From the NCBI GenBank assembly GCA_017462825.1, contig JAFTQI010000028.1, positions 1 to 53,641 on the forward strand: DNA of 53,641 nucleotides, in the 5' to 3' direction. A model generated the notes under the pieces. The model was not told the DNA's origin and ran no database searches. It saw nothing but the letters and a program-made list of their open reading frames with translations. The stretch is from Clostridia bacterium (GTDB taxonomy: Bacteria > Bacillota_A > Clostridia > Christensenellales > Borkfalkiaceae). Both the position numbers and the translations under genes were made by a program. Each line of letters begins with the position of its first letter. Position 1 is the first letter of the stretch. This document shows positions 24,400 through 32,916 of the stretch, in pieces.

Positions 24400-24431
24400 A
24401 CGAGCCGACTTTTCAGTCGGCTCGTTTTTTA
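24400..24431 (+). terminator. Terminator of the orphan membrane gene
   Basis: The 10-bp stem ACGAGCCGAC/GTCGGCTCGT with loop TTTTCA is followed by TTTTTATT. Confidence 0.9.
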
Positions 24432-24445
24432 TTCCTTATTTCAAA

Positions 24446-24478
24446 CAACGAAAGGGGCGAACTTGCGTTCGCCCCTTT
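24446..24478 (-). terminator. Terminator of the sigma-factor module
   Basis: A 12-bp stem (24451-24462 with 24467-24478) is followed on the minus strand by CGTTGTTTG, just beyond the last gene of the module. Confidence 0.7.
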
Positions 24479-24486
24479 CCTCTTTC

Positions 24487-24840
24487 TTATCTTTTAATAC
24501 GGATTAACAATCCGCCGTCTTCTGTGATAAATCTTTCCGACACTCGGTCCACCAAAAACAATCCTCTGCCGCTTTCTGCATACACGTCCGAGCAGGTTTC
24601 CCGTTTTACGGGGAAGAAAATCTCCGCCGTGAAAATCTTTAATTCCACAAACTCGGGCGTCAACTCAAAGTCTAGCTTCGCATTTCCGTCCGCGTGCTTT
24701 AATACGTTGCCTAACAGCTCGTAGGCGACAAGTTTACTGTCAAACACACGATCGGGCGCTACGTTTTGCGTAAAAAGAAAGTCGCAAAGTTCGTCCACGG
24801 CGCGCCGCAACGTTGCGTAATTGATAATTTCATACGTCAT
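24487..24840 (-). CDS. RsbW/SpoIIAB-like ATPase-fold protein (second copy)
   Basis: A 117-residue single-domain protein with an HATPase_c fold. The N-box helix reads VAYELLGNVLKHADG, with the glutamate and asparagine used for ATP-Mg in family kinases, and SGRGLFLVDRVSE resembles the G2 region. The usual DxGxG (G1) motif is not evident. It could be a kinase/anti-sigma partner of the sigma factor 23 bp upstream. ATG 24840 follows AAGGAGG. It is the last gene of the module, in the place that rsbX-type genes occupy elsewhere. Confidence 0.75.
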   Translation of the reverse strand: MTYEIINYATLRRAVDELCDFLFTQNVAPDRVFDSKLVAYELLGNVLKHADGNAKLDFELTPEFVELKIFTAEIFFPVKRETCSDVYAESGRGLFLVDRVSERFITEDGGLLIRIKR

Positions 24841-24863
24841 TCTTTGCCCCTCCTTTCTTCTTT

Positions 24864-25607
24864 TTAATTAAATACGTCCTTTAACCTATCCTTTAATTTT
24901 TCGAGCAATCTTCTCTCCATACGCGATACGTACATTTGCGATTTACCGCCCAGCTTTTTCGCCGTATCGCTTTGAGAGAGTCCGTCCACAAACCGATATT
25001 TTACCAGTGCCTTTTCTTCGTCGCTAAAATCCTGCATAGCCGAAGAAAGGGTTTCTTGGGTTTCAAACTGCTCATACCCGTCCTCGCCGCTTGCAAGCAC
25101 CCCGTACAACGACTTATCGTTGTCCTCGTCGCTTGCCGTCATCATACCGTCTAAAGACACCGTTCCGCCTATTTCGAGCGCCTTTACGACGTCTTCTTCT
25201 TCCACGTTAAGAACTTGTGCAATCTTCTTAATTTTCGGCTTGTCGCCGTTTTCTTTTTCATATTCAAGCGAGAATTTCCGAACGGCAAGATTTAATTCAC
25301 CCAGCCGCCTCGGCACTTTTATCATACGGGAATTGTCACGGAAATAGTTCTTAATTTCCCCCGCAATCGTCGGCGTAATGAACGTGGAAAACTGTACGCC
25401 TTGGTCGACGTCGAATCGGTCGATTCCGCGGACAAGCGCCATCGCGGCGATTTGTTGCAAATCGTCGTACTCCACTCCTCGCCCTACGAATTTTTTGGCA
25501 AGGATTTCGGTTATGTAGAGATAATGCTCGGCGATTTGATTACGAATCGTTATATCGCCGCTCTCTTTGTACCGCTTGAACAGCTCGTTAATGCGTTCTT
25601 CCGTCAT
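24864..25607 (-). CDS. RNA polymerase sigma factor, SigB/SigF/SigG subfamily
   Basis: A 247-residue alternative sigma factor. Region 2 includes EYDDLQQIAAMALVRGIDRF with GVQFSTFITPTIAGEIKNYF, the -10 binding part. Region 3 is centred on KKIAQVLNVEEEDVVKAL and region 4 on SQSDTAKKLGGKSQMYVSRM. ATG 25607 has GAAGG 8 nt before it; a TTG five codons upstream is the alternative. It lies among anti-sigma and anti-anti-sigma genes, so it should be held inactive until partner switching frees it. A SigB-type promoter precedes the module. Confidence 0.9.
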   Translation of the reverse strand: MTEERINELFKRYKESGDITIRNQIAEHYLYITEILAKKFVGRGVEYDDLQQIAAMALVRGIDRFDVDQGVQFSTFITPTIAGEIKNYFRDNSRMIKVPRRLGELNLAVRKFSLEYEKENGDKPKIKKIAQVLNVEEEDVVKALEIGGTVSLDGMMTASDEDNDKSLYGVLASGEDGYEQFETQETLSSAMQDFSDEEKALVKYRFVDGLSQSDTAKKLGGKSQMYVSRMERRLLEKLKDRLKDVFN

Positions 25608-25611
25608 TTGC

Positions 25612-25965
25612 TCAGCCTTCAAATACGATTTTTACCACTCTATCCGATTCCTTTACGAAATCCACTTCCCCTAAAAGCGCATGCAAAAGCGCTCTGGAAA
25701 TCCCGTCCTCCAAGCTATCGCCCATTTCTCCGACTTCGCCCACGCCGCTCACCGCGCAGCCGAGCGCGTCGCCAACGGTAAATTCAATGCTCGCCGTTGA
25801 AAAACCGTTGCGTTTCAAAATAAGCAAACTTTCCGTCACGCAAACTTTATAATCTTCCGCCGTATCCACGTCAAAACCCGCAAGAGCGCAAAGTCCGCCC
25901 GTCGTCAAGCGTACCGTCGTCAAATATTCACCCATCAAAGGCAACGTCACCGTAAATTTCCCCAT
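25612..25965 (-). CDS. Degenerate RsbW-like ATPase-fold protein (first copy)
   Basis: 117 residues with weak similarity to RsbW/SpoIIAB. It sits between the STAS antagonist and the sigma gene, exactly where the anti-sigma kinase belongs. The N-box helix keeps an acidic residue (CVTESLLILKRNG) but not the asparagine, and no DxGxG or GxGL glycine motif is visible. It may bind sigma without phosphorylating the STAS protein. It begins 2 bp after the antagonist gene and ends 4 bp before the sigma start. Confidence 0.65.
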   Translation of the reverse strand: MGKFTVTLPLMGEYLTTVRLTTGGLCALAGFDVDTAEDYKVCVTESLLILKRNGFSTASIEFTVGDALGCAVSGVGEVGEMGDSLEDGISRALLHALLGEVDFVKESDRVVKIVFEG

Positions 25966-25967
25966 CG

Positions 25968-26276
25968 TTATGCAAGCTCCATAATACTATCCAACGAACA
26001 AATCACGAACAATTTCTTGATTTTCGGCTGTAAATTTGTCAGACGAAGGGTAAAACCGTCCGATTTCACCATCTTCAAAATTTTCACAAACGTACCAAGC
26101 GTCGTGCTATCGATAAAATTCAGTTCCGTGCAATCAAAGCAAATGCTGCCGCGCGTTTGTTCGTACGCCGCTGCAATTTCCTGATAAAACGCCTCCGCAT
26201 TCCCCAAATCGATATCCCCTGAAAGCGCCGCGTTCAACACTCCGTTTTCAAAACCGAGAATTTTCACTTCTTGCAT
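25968..26276 (-). CDS. STAS-domain anti-sigma factor antagonist (RsbV/SpoIIAA-like)
   Basis: A 102-residue STAS protein. The phosphorylatable serine is in FIDSTTLGTFVKI, the signature site of RsbV/SpoIIAA proteins. When unphosphorylated it should bind the anti-sigma protein and free the sigma factor. ATG 26276 has a strong CGGAGGG site. It is the first gene of the module and lies directly behind the predicted SigB-type promoter. Confidence 0.9.
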   Translation of the reverse strand: MQEVKILGFENGVLNAALSGDIDLGNAEAFYQEIAAAYEQTRGSICFDCTELNFIDSTTLGTFVKILKMVKSDGFTLRLTNLQPKIKKLFVICSLDSIMELA

Positions 26277-26313
26277 TGTCTTTCCCTCCGAAAAATCTTT
26301 CCTTATATAATAT

Positions 26314-26339
26314 ATACCACAAATTTTTTGCGCTTAAAC
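26314..26339 (-). promoter_or_regulatory. SigB-type promoter of the sigma module
   Basis: The minus strand reads GTTTAA (26339-26334), 14 nt, TGGTAT (26319-26314), close to the B. subtilis SigB consensus GTTTAA-N12-14-GGGTAT. The -35 contains the stop codon of the upstream permease gene. This predicts autoregulation of the module, as at rsbV in B. subtilis. Confidence 0.65.
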
Positions 26340-27305
26340 AAGAATGGGCGCAACCAAATTAAAAAGCAATCCCACGCTCACGGAAACAAGATAACAAACG
26401 AGAATCATGAGCAAATTCCGTTTCCATTTCCGACCGTTCCGAAGCAGCACGACAAACCCCATACCCGCGTTCGCACAAAGCCCTGCTAAACACGAACCGA
26501 ACGTAATTGCGCCGCTTAAAAAGCTTTCTGTAATTACCACGGACGACGCGCAGTTTGGAATCAAACCAACCGCACAGGACACAACGGGCTGTAAAAAGCG
26601 GTTGCGCTTCATAAACTTCGCAAAGACTTCCTCGCCGCCAACGCCGTGAATAATAAACTCCAACGCAAAATTCACAAGCAAGATAAACAAACCGACTTTG
26701 AGCGTATGCAAAAGCGGATACAATAGATAATTTTTCCACGCACTCTCACCGTCGTGTTTTCTCCCACAAGAACAGTTCGTTTCCACGTCCCTTTCTTCCA
26801 AGTACGCCTGCATAAAGATTTCGTGCGTGGTGTCGGGAAGTCCGTTCACCGTTTTGGGCATTTGAACGCATACCTGCCTACGCCCAAGCAATTTCATCAC
26901 CCCGTCCGCCGCATAACCGACCGCAACGCCGATAACGATTTTGGAAAGGAGCAAGGGCAACACCCAAGCCGCCCCCTCACCCGAGGAAAGCATAATGATA
27001 AACGCTTCGTCGCTCGTCGCCATAAAAATCGCAAATAGCGTGCCGACGGTGATATACTTTTGCTCGAAAAGCTTCGCCGCCATCACGGAAAAACCGCATT
27101 GCGGCACAAGCCCCGTCGCCGAGCCGACAAGAGGGCCCAACTTACCGCCGAGCCTTGTCACCTTTTGCATATCCGCTTTCGTTTCAATCAATTCAATGAT
27201 TGCATAAATAAGGAACACGAACGGCAAAAGGGGCAACGTATGTTCTAACGAATGTCCTAAATGATGTCCTGCTTCCTGCAAGAAATGCTCAATCCTTTCC
27301 CACAT
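26334..27305 (-). CDS. Ten-TM putative metal exporter (ArsP_2-like permease)
   Basis: A 323-residue membrane protein of the ArsP_2/putative manganese-or-arsenic efflux type. It has two related membrane halves, each with a polar motif in the membrane: GLVPQCGFSVMAAKLF and GLIPNCASSVVITESF. A cysteine/histidine-bearing loop (VETNCSCGRKHDGES) lies between them. The substrate is not determined. The start overlaps the end of tsaD by 17 bases. A dispersed-repeat copy (26861-26883) is read through as part of RRQVCVQMPK, in the cytoplasmic loop. Confidence 0.8.
   Translation of the reverse strand: MWERIEHFLQEAGHHLGHSLEHTLPLLPFVFLIYAIIELIETKADMQKVTRLGGKLGPLVGSATGLVPQCGFSVMAAKLFEQKYITVGTLFAIFMATSDEAFIIMLSSGEGAAWVLPLLLSKIVIGVAVGYAADGVMKLLGRRQVCVQMPKTVNGLPDTTHEIFMQAYLEERDVETNCSCGRKHDGESAWKNYLLYPLLHTLKVGLFILLVNFALEFIIHGVGGEEVFAKFMKRNRFLQPVVSCAVGLIPNCASSVVITESFLSGAITFGSCLAGLCANAGMGFVVLLRNGRKWKRNLLMILVCYLVSVSVGLLFNLVAPILV
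26861..26883 (-). repeat. Dispersed repeat copy G (inside permease gene)
   Basis: TTTGAACGCATACCTGCC matches the consensus at 17 of 18 positions. Confidence 0.55.
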
Positions 27306-28398
27306 AGCCTACACCTTTTTTTTCTTCCGCTCTACGGCTTTGTACCGTTTCCAAGGTCGCCGCCAAAGGAATGGACGCCTTTGCCGTCAAATCCATTTCC
27401 GCAAAATTGCCCAAGCGGTACTGCACCAAGCCTTCCGACGCGATCATTGCCGCGTTGTCCGTGCAATAACGTTTTTCGGGCAAAATCAACGTCAAATCGT
27501 TCTTTTTACACGCCTCTTGCAAGGATTCTCGTAAATAAGTATTCGCCGCGACGCCGCCGCCTGCCGTCACCGTATGCACGCCCTTTTCCTTTGCCGCGGA
27601 TACCGTTTTTTCCACGAGTACGTCCACCGCCGCTTTTTGGAAAGAACACGCCACGTCCGCTTTGGAATACCCCTCTTTCTTTTGTTCTTTTGTGTGACAG
27701 TAGTTAATTACCGCCGTTTTCAAACCGCTGTAAGAAAAGTTATACCCGCCGCCGCCTTTTAACATTTTCGGCATCGGTACGTTCGCTTTTCCATCGAGCG
27801 CGCACTTTTCAATGTTCGGCCCACCGGGGTATTTTAACCCCAACACACGCGCCACTTTATCGAACGCTTCACCCGCCGCGTCGTCGAGCGTCGCGCCGAG
27901 AATTTCAAACTCCGCCTCCGACTTTGCATACAAAATCGCGGTATGTCCGCCGCTTGCGAGCAACGTGACGAACGGGGGATGTAAATCGGGCGCGGAAAGA
28001 TAGGACGCGGCAAGGTGTCCGCGAATATGGTTGACCGCAATCAAGGGTTTATTAAGCGCATACGCAAACGCTTTCGCAAAGGAAACGCCTACAAGGAGCG
28101 CACCCAAAAGCCCTGCGCCGTAGGTAACCGCCACTGCGTCGATGTCCGCATACGTGATCCCTGCGTTTTTCACCGCCCGTTCCACCACTTCCGCCACTGC
28201 GTCGGTATGCGCGCGCGAAGCGATTTCGGGTACAACGCCGCCAAACTGCGCTTGCACACTTGCGGACGACGCGATTTCGTCGGAGAGAATTTTTCTACCG
28301 CAAATCACCGCCGCTGCCGTTTCGTCGCAGGACGATTCTATCCCCAAAATGATCGGGGCTTTCTTATTTATATCCAAATTCTTAAAAGGATCGTACAT
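27289..28398 (-). CDS. tsaD: tRNA N6-adenosine threonylcarbamoyltransferase TsaD
   Basis: A 369-residue enzyme that transfers the threonylcarbamoyl group to A37 of ANN-decoding tRNAs, working with TsaB and TsaE. The N-terminal ILGIESSCDETAAAV, the metal-binding VNHIRGHLAAS (HxxxH), LLASGGHTA and GGGVAANTYLRE are all canonical. ATG 28398 follows GGAGAGAACT; a TTG six codons upstream is less likely. It overlaps the permease start. tsaB and tsaE are not in the window. Confidence 0.96.
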   Translation of the reverse strand: MYDPFKNLDINKKAPIILGIESSCDETAAAVICGRKILSDEIASSASVQAQFGGVVPEIASRAHTDAVAEVVERAVKNAGITYADIDAVAVTYGAGLLGALLVGVSFAKAFAYALNKPLIAVNHIRGHLAASYLSAPDLHPPFVTLLASGGHTAILYAKSEAEFEILGATLDDAAGEAFDKVARVLGLKYPGGPNIEKCALDGKANVPMPKMLKGGGGYNFSYSGLKTAVINYCHTKEQKKEGYSKADVACSFQKAAVDVLVEKTVSAAKEKGVHTVTAGGGVAANTYLRESLQEACKKNDLTLILPEKRYCTDNAAMIASEGLVQYRLGNFAEMDLTAKASIPLAATLETVQSRRAEEKKGVGYVGKD

Positions 28399-28458
28399 AG
28401 TTCTCTCCAGTTCCAAGGACGGACCGCCGTCCCCTCATTTATGCAAAAGGGCAAGTAT

Positions 28459-28480
28459 AAACCCATACCTGCCCCCTACC
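28459..28480 (-). repeat. Dispersed repeat copy H (after prfB stop)
   Basis: AAACCCATACCTGCCCCCTA follows the prfB stop. Together with the stop codon and TAAA it matches copy C and the DUF4430 stop over roughly 30 bases. Confidence 0.65.
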
Positions 28481-28484
28481 TTTA

Positions 28485-29582
28485 TTAAAATTTCTTTAAA
28501 TAGTCAATGACGAAACCGTGAATGTCGCCGTCCATAACCGCTTGTACGTCGCCCTTTTCGTAACCCGTACGGGTATCCTTTACAAGCGTATAAGGACAAA
28601 ATACGTAGGAGCGGATTTGCGAACCCCACTCGATTTTTTTCACGTCTCCTTTCATCGCTTGCGCTTCCGCTTGGCGTTGCTGAATCTTGATTTCCAAGAG
28701 TTTGGAACGAAGCATCGTAAAGCACATTGCCTTGTTTTGAAGCTGCGAACGCTCGTTTTGGCATTGTACCACAATCCCCGTGGGGAAGTGGGTGATGCGT
28801 ACCGCCGAAGCGACCTTATTAACGTTTTGACCGCCAGCACCGCCCGAATGGTAGATGTCGATACGAATATCGTCGTCATTGATTTCCACTTCGTCGTCTT
28901 CTTCTACTTCTGGCATAACTTCAAGGGAACAAAACGACGTTTGACGGCGTTTATTCGCGTCAAAAGGCGAAATACGCACCAAACGGTGCACCCCCATTTC
29001 CGCTTTCAAATACCCGTAAGCATTTTCTCCTTCCACGCGGAATTCGACGCTTTTATAGCCTGCGCCGTCCCCCGCTTCACGGTCGAGTTCGTATACCTTG
29101 AACCCCATCTTTTCGCAATAACGGCAGTACATGCGGTAAAGCATTTGACACCAGTCGCAGGCTTCCGTACCGCCTGCGCCTGCATGCAAGGACAGCATGG
29201 CGTTGTGGTTGTCGTAAGGTCCTTTCAAAATTGCGCGGATACGCATATCTTCGATGTCCTTTTCCGCCGTAGCAAGCATTTGGTCAAGCTCGGGGATCAG
29301 GCTTTCGTCTTCCGTTTCTTCAATCAAGTCCACCACGTCCGAAGCGTCGGAAAGCGCCGTTGCGCCCGCTTCGTAGGATTTGATTTTATTGCGGATCGCG
29401 GAAGCTTCCTTGCCGATTTTAGTAGACTTTTCCAAGTCCTGCCAAACTTCGGGGTTTTCCTGCTCTTTTTCAAGCTCCGCAAGACGGGGGCGCAAATGCT
29501 CGATATCCAAAGCGTATTCCGCTTCCTTAAGCACTTCGCGCATACCTTGAATTTTTAATCTGTAATCGTCAGCTTTGAACAT
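28485..29582 (-). CDS. prfB: Peptide chain release factor 2
   Basis: A 365-residue RF2 that terminates at UAA and UGA. The tripeptide recognition motif SPF is in VRISPFDANKRRQTSF, and the hydrolysis motif GGQ in HSGGAGGQNVNKVAS. The gene is one continuous frame from ATG 29582. The region that carries the +1 frameshift UGA in most prfB genes (around codon 25) reads EAEYALDIEHLRP without any stop, so autoregulatory frameshifting has been lost. It lies between secA (9 bp) and tsaD. Confidence 0.97.
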   Translation of the reverse strand: MFKADDYRLKIQGMREVLKEAEYALDIEHLRPRLAELEKEQENPEVWQDLEKSTKIGKEASAIRNKIKSYEAGATALSDASDVVDLIEETEDESLIPELDQMLATAEKDIEDMRIRAILKGPYDNHNAMLSLHAGAGGTEACDWCQMLYRMYCRYCEKMGFKVYELDREAGDGAGYKSVEFRVEGENAYGYLKAEMGVHRLVRISPFDANKRRQTSFCSLEVMPEVEEDDEVEINDDDIRIDIYHSGGAGGQNVNKVASAVRITHFPTGIVVQCQNERSQLQNKAMCFTMLRSKLLEIKIQQRQAEAQAMKGDVKKIEWGSQIRSYVFCPYTLVKDTRTGYEKGDVQAVMDGDIHGFVIDYLKKF

Positions 29583-29591
29583 ATAATTTCC

Positions 29592-32537
29592 TTATTCTTT
29601 CTTATCTTCGGGTTTTTCCGCCGGTTTGAACGAGGACATGCTCGACAAAGGCGAGGGCATCAAACGACGGAACGTACGCGGTGCACCTGCTTGAGGCTGC
29701 GTAGGTTGCGTAGGCTGCGTAGGTTGTATCGGGCGCATTACCGGCTGTGCGGGGCGAGTTTCAATTTTTACCTTCAAAAGCACGCTGATAATCGAACGCT
29801 GTACGCGCGCAATCATTTCCTCGAACATATCAAAGCCTTCTTTCTTATACGAGATAACGGGGTCGACTTGACCGTATGCGCGCAAGGAAATCCCTTTGCG
29901 GAGCTGATCCATCGCGTCGATATGGTCGATCCAGTTTCTATCTACCGTCATCAAAAGCACACGTCTTTCTACGGCGCTGAAATCTACACCTTGTTCTTTA
30001 AGATCTTCAATTTTCTTTTCGTATTCCTTAATTACTTTCTTCGTAATCTTCTTAAGCGCAAGCTCGTAATCCCACTTCATCAAGCGTTCGCGCGTGACGT
30101 AGTTCGTACCCTCGGGCAGCACTTTTGCTTCCAAAGCCGCATTGAGTTCTTCTTCGTTCCAAAGCTCGGGCATCGCGTCCACGTTGACCGCCGCCGAAAC
30201 CGTTTCCGCTACGTAATCGGGGATATATTTAAGCACTTGTTCGTGTACGTCCGCTCCGCGGAGCACGTTCATACGTTCCCCATACATAACCAAACGTTGT
30301 TTGTTCATAACGTCGTCGTACTGAAGAACGTTCTTACGGATACCGAAGTTTCTGCCCTCGATATTCTTTTGCGCGTTTTCAATACCGTGCGAAAGCATTT
30401 TGGACTGCAAAGGCGTATCTTCGTCGATCTTGAAGAAGCGGTAAAGCGCCTTCATTCTTTCGCCGCCAAAGCGCATGATCAAATCGTCTTCCAACGAGAG
30501 ATAGAACACCGACATACCGATATCTCCTTGACGGCCTGCACGACCGCGGAGCTGGTTGTCAATACGGCGGGATTCATGGCGTTCCGTACCCAAAATACAA
30601 AGCCCGCCGACCGCGATAACCTGTTCCTTTTCCGCGTCCGTTTGCGCTTTATAATATTCGTAAACTTTCTTATATCTTTCACGGAGCGCAAGAATTTCGT
30701 CGCTTACTTCGGTGATATACAAGCTCATTGCAAGCTCGATATCTTCATGGTTTGCCCCCTCTTCACGCAAACGCTTTTTCGCAAGGTATTCGGGGTTACC
30801 GCCGAGCAAGATGTCCGTACCGCGCCCCGCCATGTTGGTGGAAATGGTAACGGCGTTGAGTCTACCTGCCTGCGCAACGATTTCCGCTTCGCGTTCATGA
30901 TTTTTCGCGTTCAAAATGTTATGTTTTACACCGTTTCTCTTAAGCAAACGGGAAATTTCTTCCGACTTGTCTACGGAAGACGTACCTACAAGGATAGGCT
31001 GACCGCTTTCGTGACGCTTCATAATTTCGTCCACGAGCGCGCGCTTTTTTCCCTCCGCCGTCGAGTATACCATATCGGGCAAATCCACACGCTTGATGGG
31101 ACGGTTCGTGGGGATTTCGACAACGTCGAGCGAGTAAATGGTTCTAAATTCCGCTTCTTCCGTCTTTGCCGTACCCGTCATACCCGAAAGTTTCGCGTAC
31201 AAACGGAAATAGTTTTGGAAAGTAACCGTCGCGAACGTCTTGTTTTCGCTGCGAACTTCCACCCCTTCCTTTGCTTCGATTGCCTGGTGCAAACCGTCGG
31301 AATATCTTCTGCCGTCCATCAAACGCCCCGTGAATTCGTCAACGATAACGACTTCCATGCCCTTATCCGTTTCTTTCACGATATAGTCTTCATCGAGTTT
31401 GAAAAGCTTGTGCGCTTTGAGTGCTTGTTGGATATGGTGGTTGAGTTCCGCATGCTCTAATTCGGCGATATTATCGATACGGAAGAATTTTTCCGCCTTT
31501 CTCGCGCCGCTGTCGGTCAGCTCGACCGTCTTATCCTTTCTATTGACGATATAATCCCAGTCCTTCGCCGCAGCCAAGGATTTCTTCCCCTCGGGCGCTG
31601 CCGCAAGAGCCGCGGCTTTCTTTTCCGCCATACGCGCCTCGTAGTTCGCCTGTTCTTCCAAGGAAAGCTTAGTATAGTCTACGTATTCTTCCTCGTCGTC
31701 TTCCGATTCTTCTACGTATTTCTTCTTTTTATTTTTTTTGTTCGCGCGCATTGCCGCGTACGCTTCGTTTTCCGCGTCTTTAAGCTCGTCGTCAAAACCG
31801 CCCGAAATCGTGCGCACGAATTTGTCCACTTGTACGTACAAGTCGGACGACTTTTCACCCTTACCCGAAATGATAAGCGGGGTTCTCGCTTCGTCGATTA
31901 AGATGGAGTCGACTTCGTCGACGATTGCGAACGTCAAATCGCGCTGTACCATCTTGTTGACGTCCGTTTTAAGGTTGTCACGCAAATAGTCGAACCCGAA
32001 TTCGTTGTTCGTACCGTACGTAATGTCGCACTTGTACGCAATACGTTTTTGTTCGTCGTCCATACCGGGGACAACAACGCCTACGGTAAGTCCCATATAT
32101 TTATGGACTTTGCCCATCCATTCCGCGTCACGTTTTGCGAGGTAATCGTTGACCGTAACGATATGCACGCTCTTGCCCGAAAGCGCGTTCAAATAAGCAG
32201 GCAAGGTGGAAACGAGGGTCTTACCTTCACCCGTACGCATTTCCGCGATACGGCCTTGGTGCAAACAAATACCGCCGATAATCTGCACGCGGAAGTGGCG
32301 CATTCCAAGTACGCGTTTTGCCGCTTCGCGGAGCGCTGCGAACGCGTCGTACAAAATGTCGTCCAGCGTTTCGCCCGCCGCCAGTCGGTCTTTCAAAACC
32401 TGCGTTTGGCCGCGGAGCGTTTGCTCGTCCATCGCTTGATACTTCGGCTCTAACGCTTCTACCTGATCCGCCATTTTGTTGAGTTTTTTGAGTGCGCGTC
32501 TACCGTCGCCGCTCATAAGATATTTAATCAATCCCAT
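29592..32537 (-). CDS. secA: Preprotein translocase ATPase SecA
   Basis: A 981-residue motor of Sec-dependent export. Walker A is in MRTGEGKTLV, Walker B in IVDEVDSILIDEART, and the second nucleotide-binding fold around VGTSSVDKSEEIS and NMAGRGTDI. An unusual charged insert (KKNKKKKYVEESEDDEEE) with an Ala/Lys-rich segment lies at about residues 260-310. The C-terminus ends in PTQ repeats and a basic/acidic tail instead of the zinc-binding cysteine motif. ATG 32537 is 8 nt after GGAG; a second ATG lies two codons upstream. Confidence 0.97.
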   Translation of the reverse strand: MGLIKYLMSGDGRRALKKLNKMADQVEALEPKYQAMDEQTLRGQTQVLKDRLAAGETLDDILYDAFAALREAAKRVLGMRHFRVQIIGGICLHQGRIAEMRTGEGKTLVSTLPAYLNALSGKSVHIVTVNDYLAKRDAEWMGKVHKYMGLTVGVVVPGMDDEQKRIAYKCDITYGTNNEFGFDYLRDNLKTDVNKMVQRDLTFAIVDEVDSILIDEARTPLIISGKGEKSSDLYVQVDKFVRTISGGFDDELKDAENEAYAAMRANKKNKKKKYVEESEDDEEEYVDYTKLSLEEQANYEARMAEKKAAALAAAPEGKKSLAAAKDWDYIVNRKDKTVELTDSGARKAEKFFRIDNIAELEHAELNHHIQQALKAHKLFKLDEDYIVKETDKGMEVVIVDEFTGRLMDGRRYSDGLHQAIEAKEGVEVRSENKTFATVTFQNYFRLYAKLSGMTGTAKTEEAEFRTIYSLDVVEIPTNRPIKRVDLPDMVYSTAEGKKRALVDEIMKRHESGQPILVGTSSVDKSEEISRLLKRNGVKHNILNAKNHEREAEIVAQAGRLNAVTISTNMAGRGTDILLGGNPEYLAKKRLREEGANHEDIELAMSLYITEVSDEILALRERYKKVYEYYKAQTDAEKEQVIAVGGLCILGTERHESRRIDNQLRGRAGRQGDIGMSVFYLSLEDDLIMRFGGERMKALYRFFKIDEDTPLQSKMLSHGIENAQKNIEGRNFGIRKNVLQYDDVMNKQRLVMYGERMNVLRGADVHEQVLKYIPDYVAETVSAAVNVDAMPELWNEEELNAALEAKVLPEGTNYVTRERLMKWDYELALKKITKKVIKEYEKKIEDLKEQGVDFSAVERRVLLMTVDRNWIDHIDAMDQLRKGISLRAYGQVDPVISYKKEGFDMFEEMIARVQRSIISVLLKVKIETRPAQPVMRPIQPTQPTQPTQPQAGAPRTFRRLMPSPLSSMSSFKPAEKPEDKKE

Positions 32538-32543
32538 CTTCAT

Positions 32544-32916
32544 AACTCCGATGATTTATTTTTCGAAAACCTCGCCGTGGAATGAACGCAGCCCATACTA
32601 CGGCATTATATCGTCATTTTCTATTGTACAATATTTTTATGCAAATTGAAAGCGTTTTTAAGGGTTTTTCACAAAAAACCTTTCCTTATAGGAAAGAAAT
32701 TCCCTTTTTCGCTTTGTTTTCCAAACGCACATTAATTATTTATAACCATTTTTCGCTGGATTTAGACAGTAACTGAGCAGACTGCGCCTGCCCTCAAGCA
32801 AGTATGTTTGCGTTTTTAGTTTGCTCGACCATATCCCAAAAAAGCCCGCCCGAAAACGTTACCCAAAAAAAACGAGCCCTCGAAAGAGCCCGTTTCTTTG
32901 TTTTTTTGCAAAACGC
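32544..32916 (-). other. secA upstream region and terminator of the Cys-repeat lipoprotein gene
   Basis: On the minus strand a TATAAT (32610-32605) is the probable secA -10; no good -35 is visible. At 32863-32894 a 10-bp stem with GU pairs and a TTTTTTTT tail ends the gene at 32917. The remaining 220 bases are AT-rich with no coding region, repeat or RNA that I can support. Confidence 0.6.

Noticed and set aside
29691..31460. Long plus-strand open frame opposite secA
   Set aside because: It mirrors the codon pattern of secA, has no ribosome binding site and encodes no recognisable protein.
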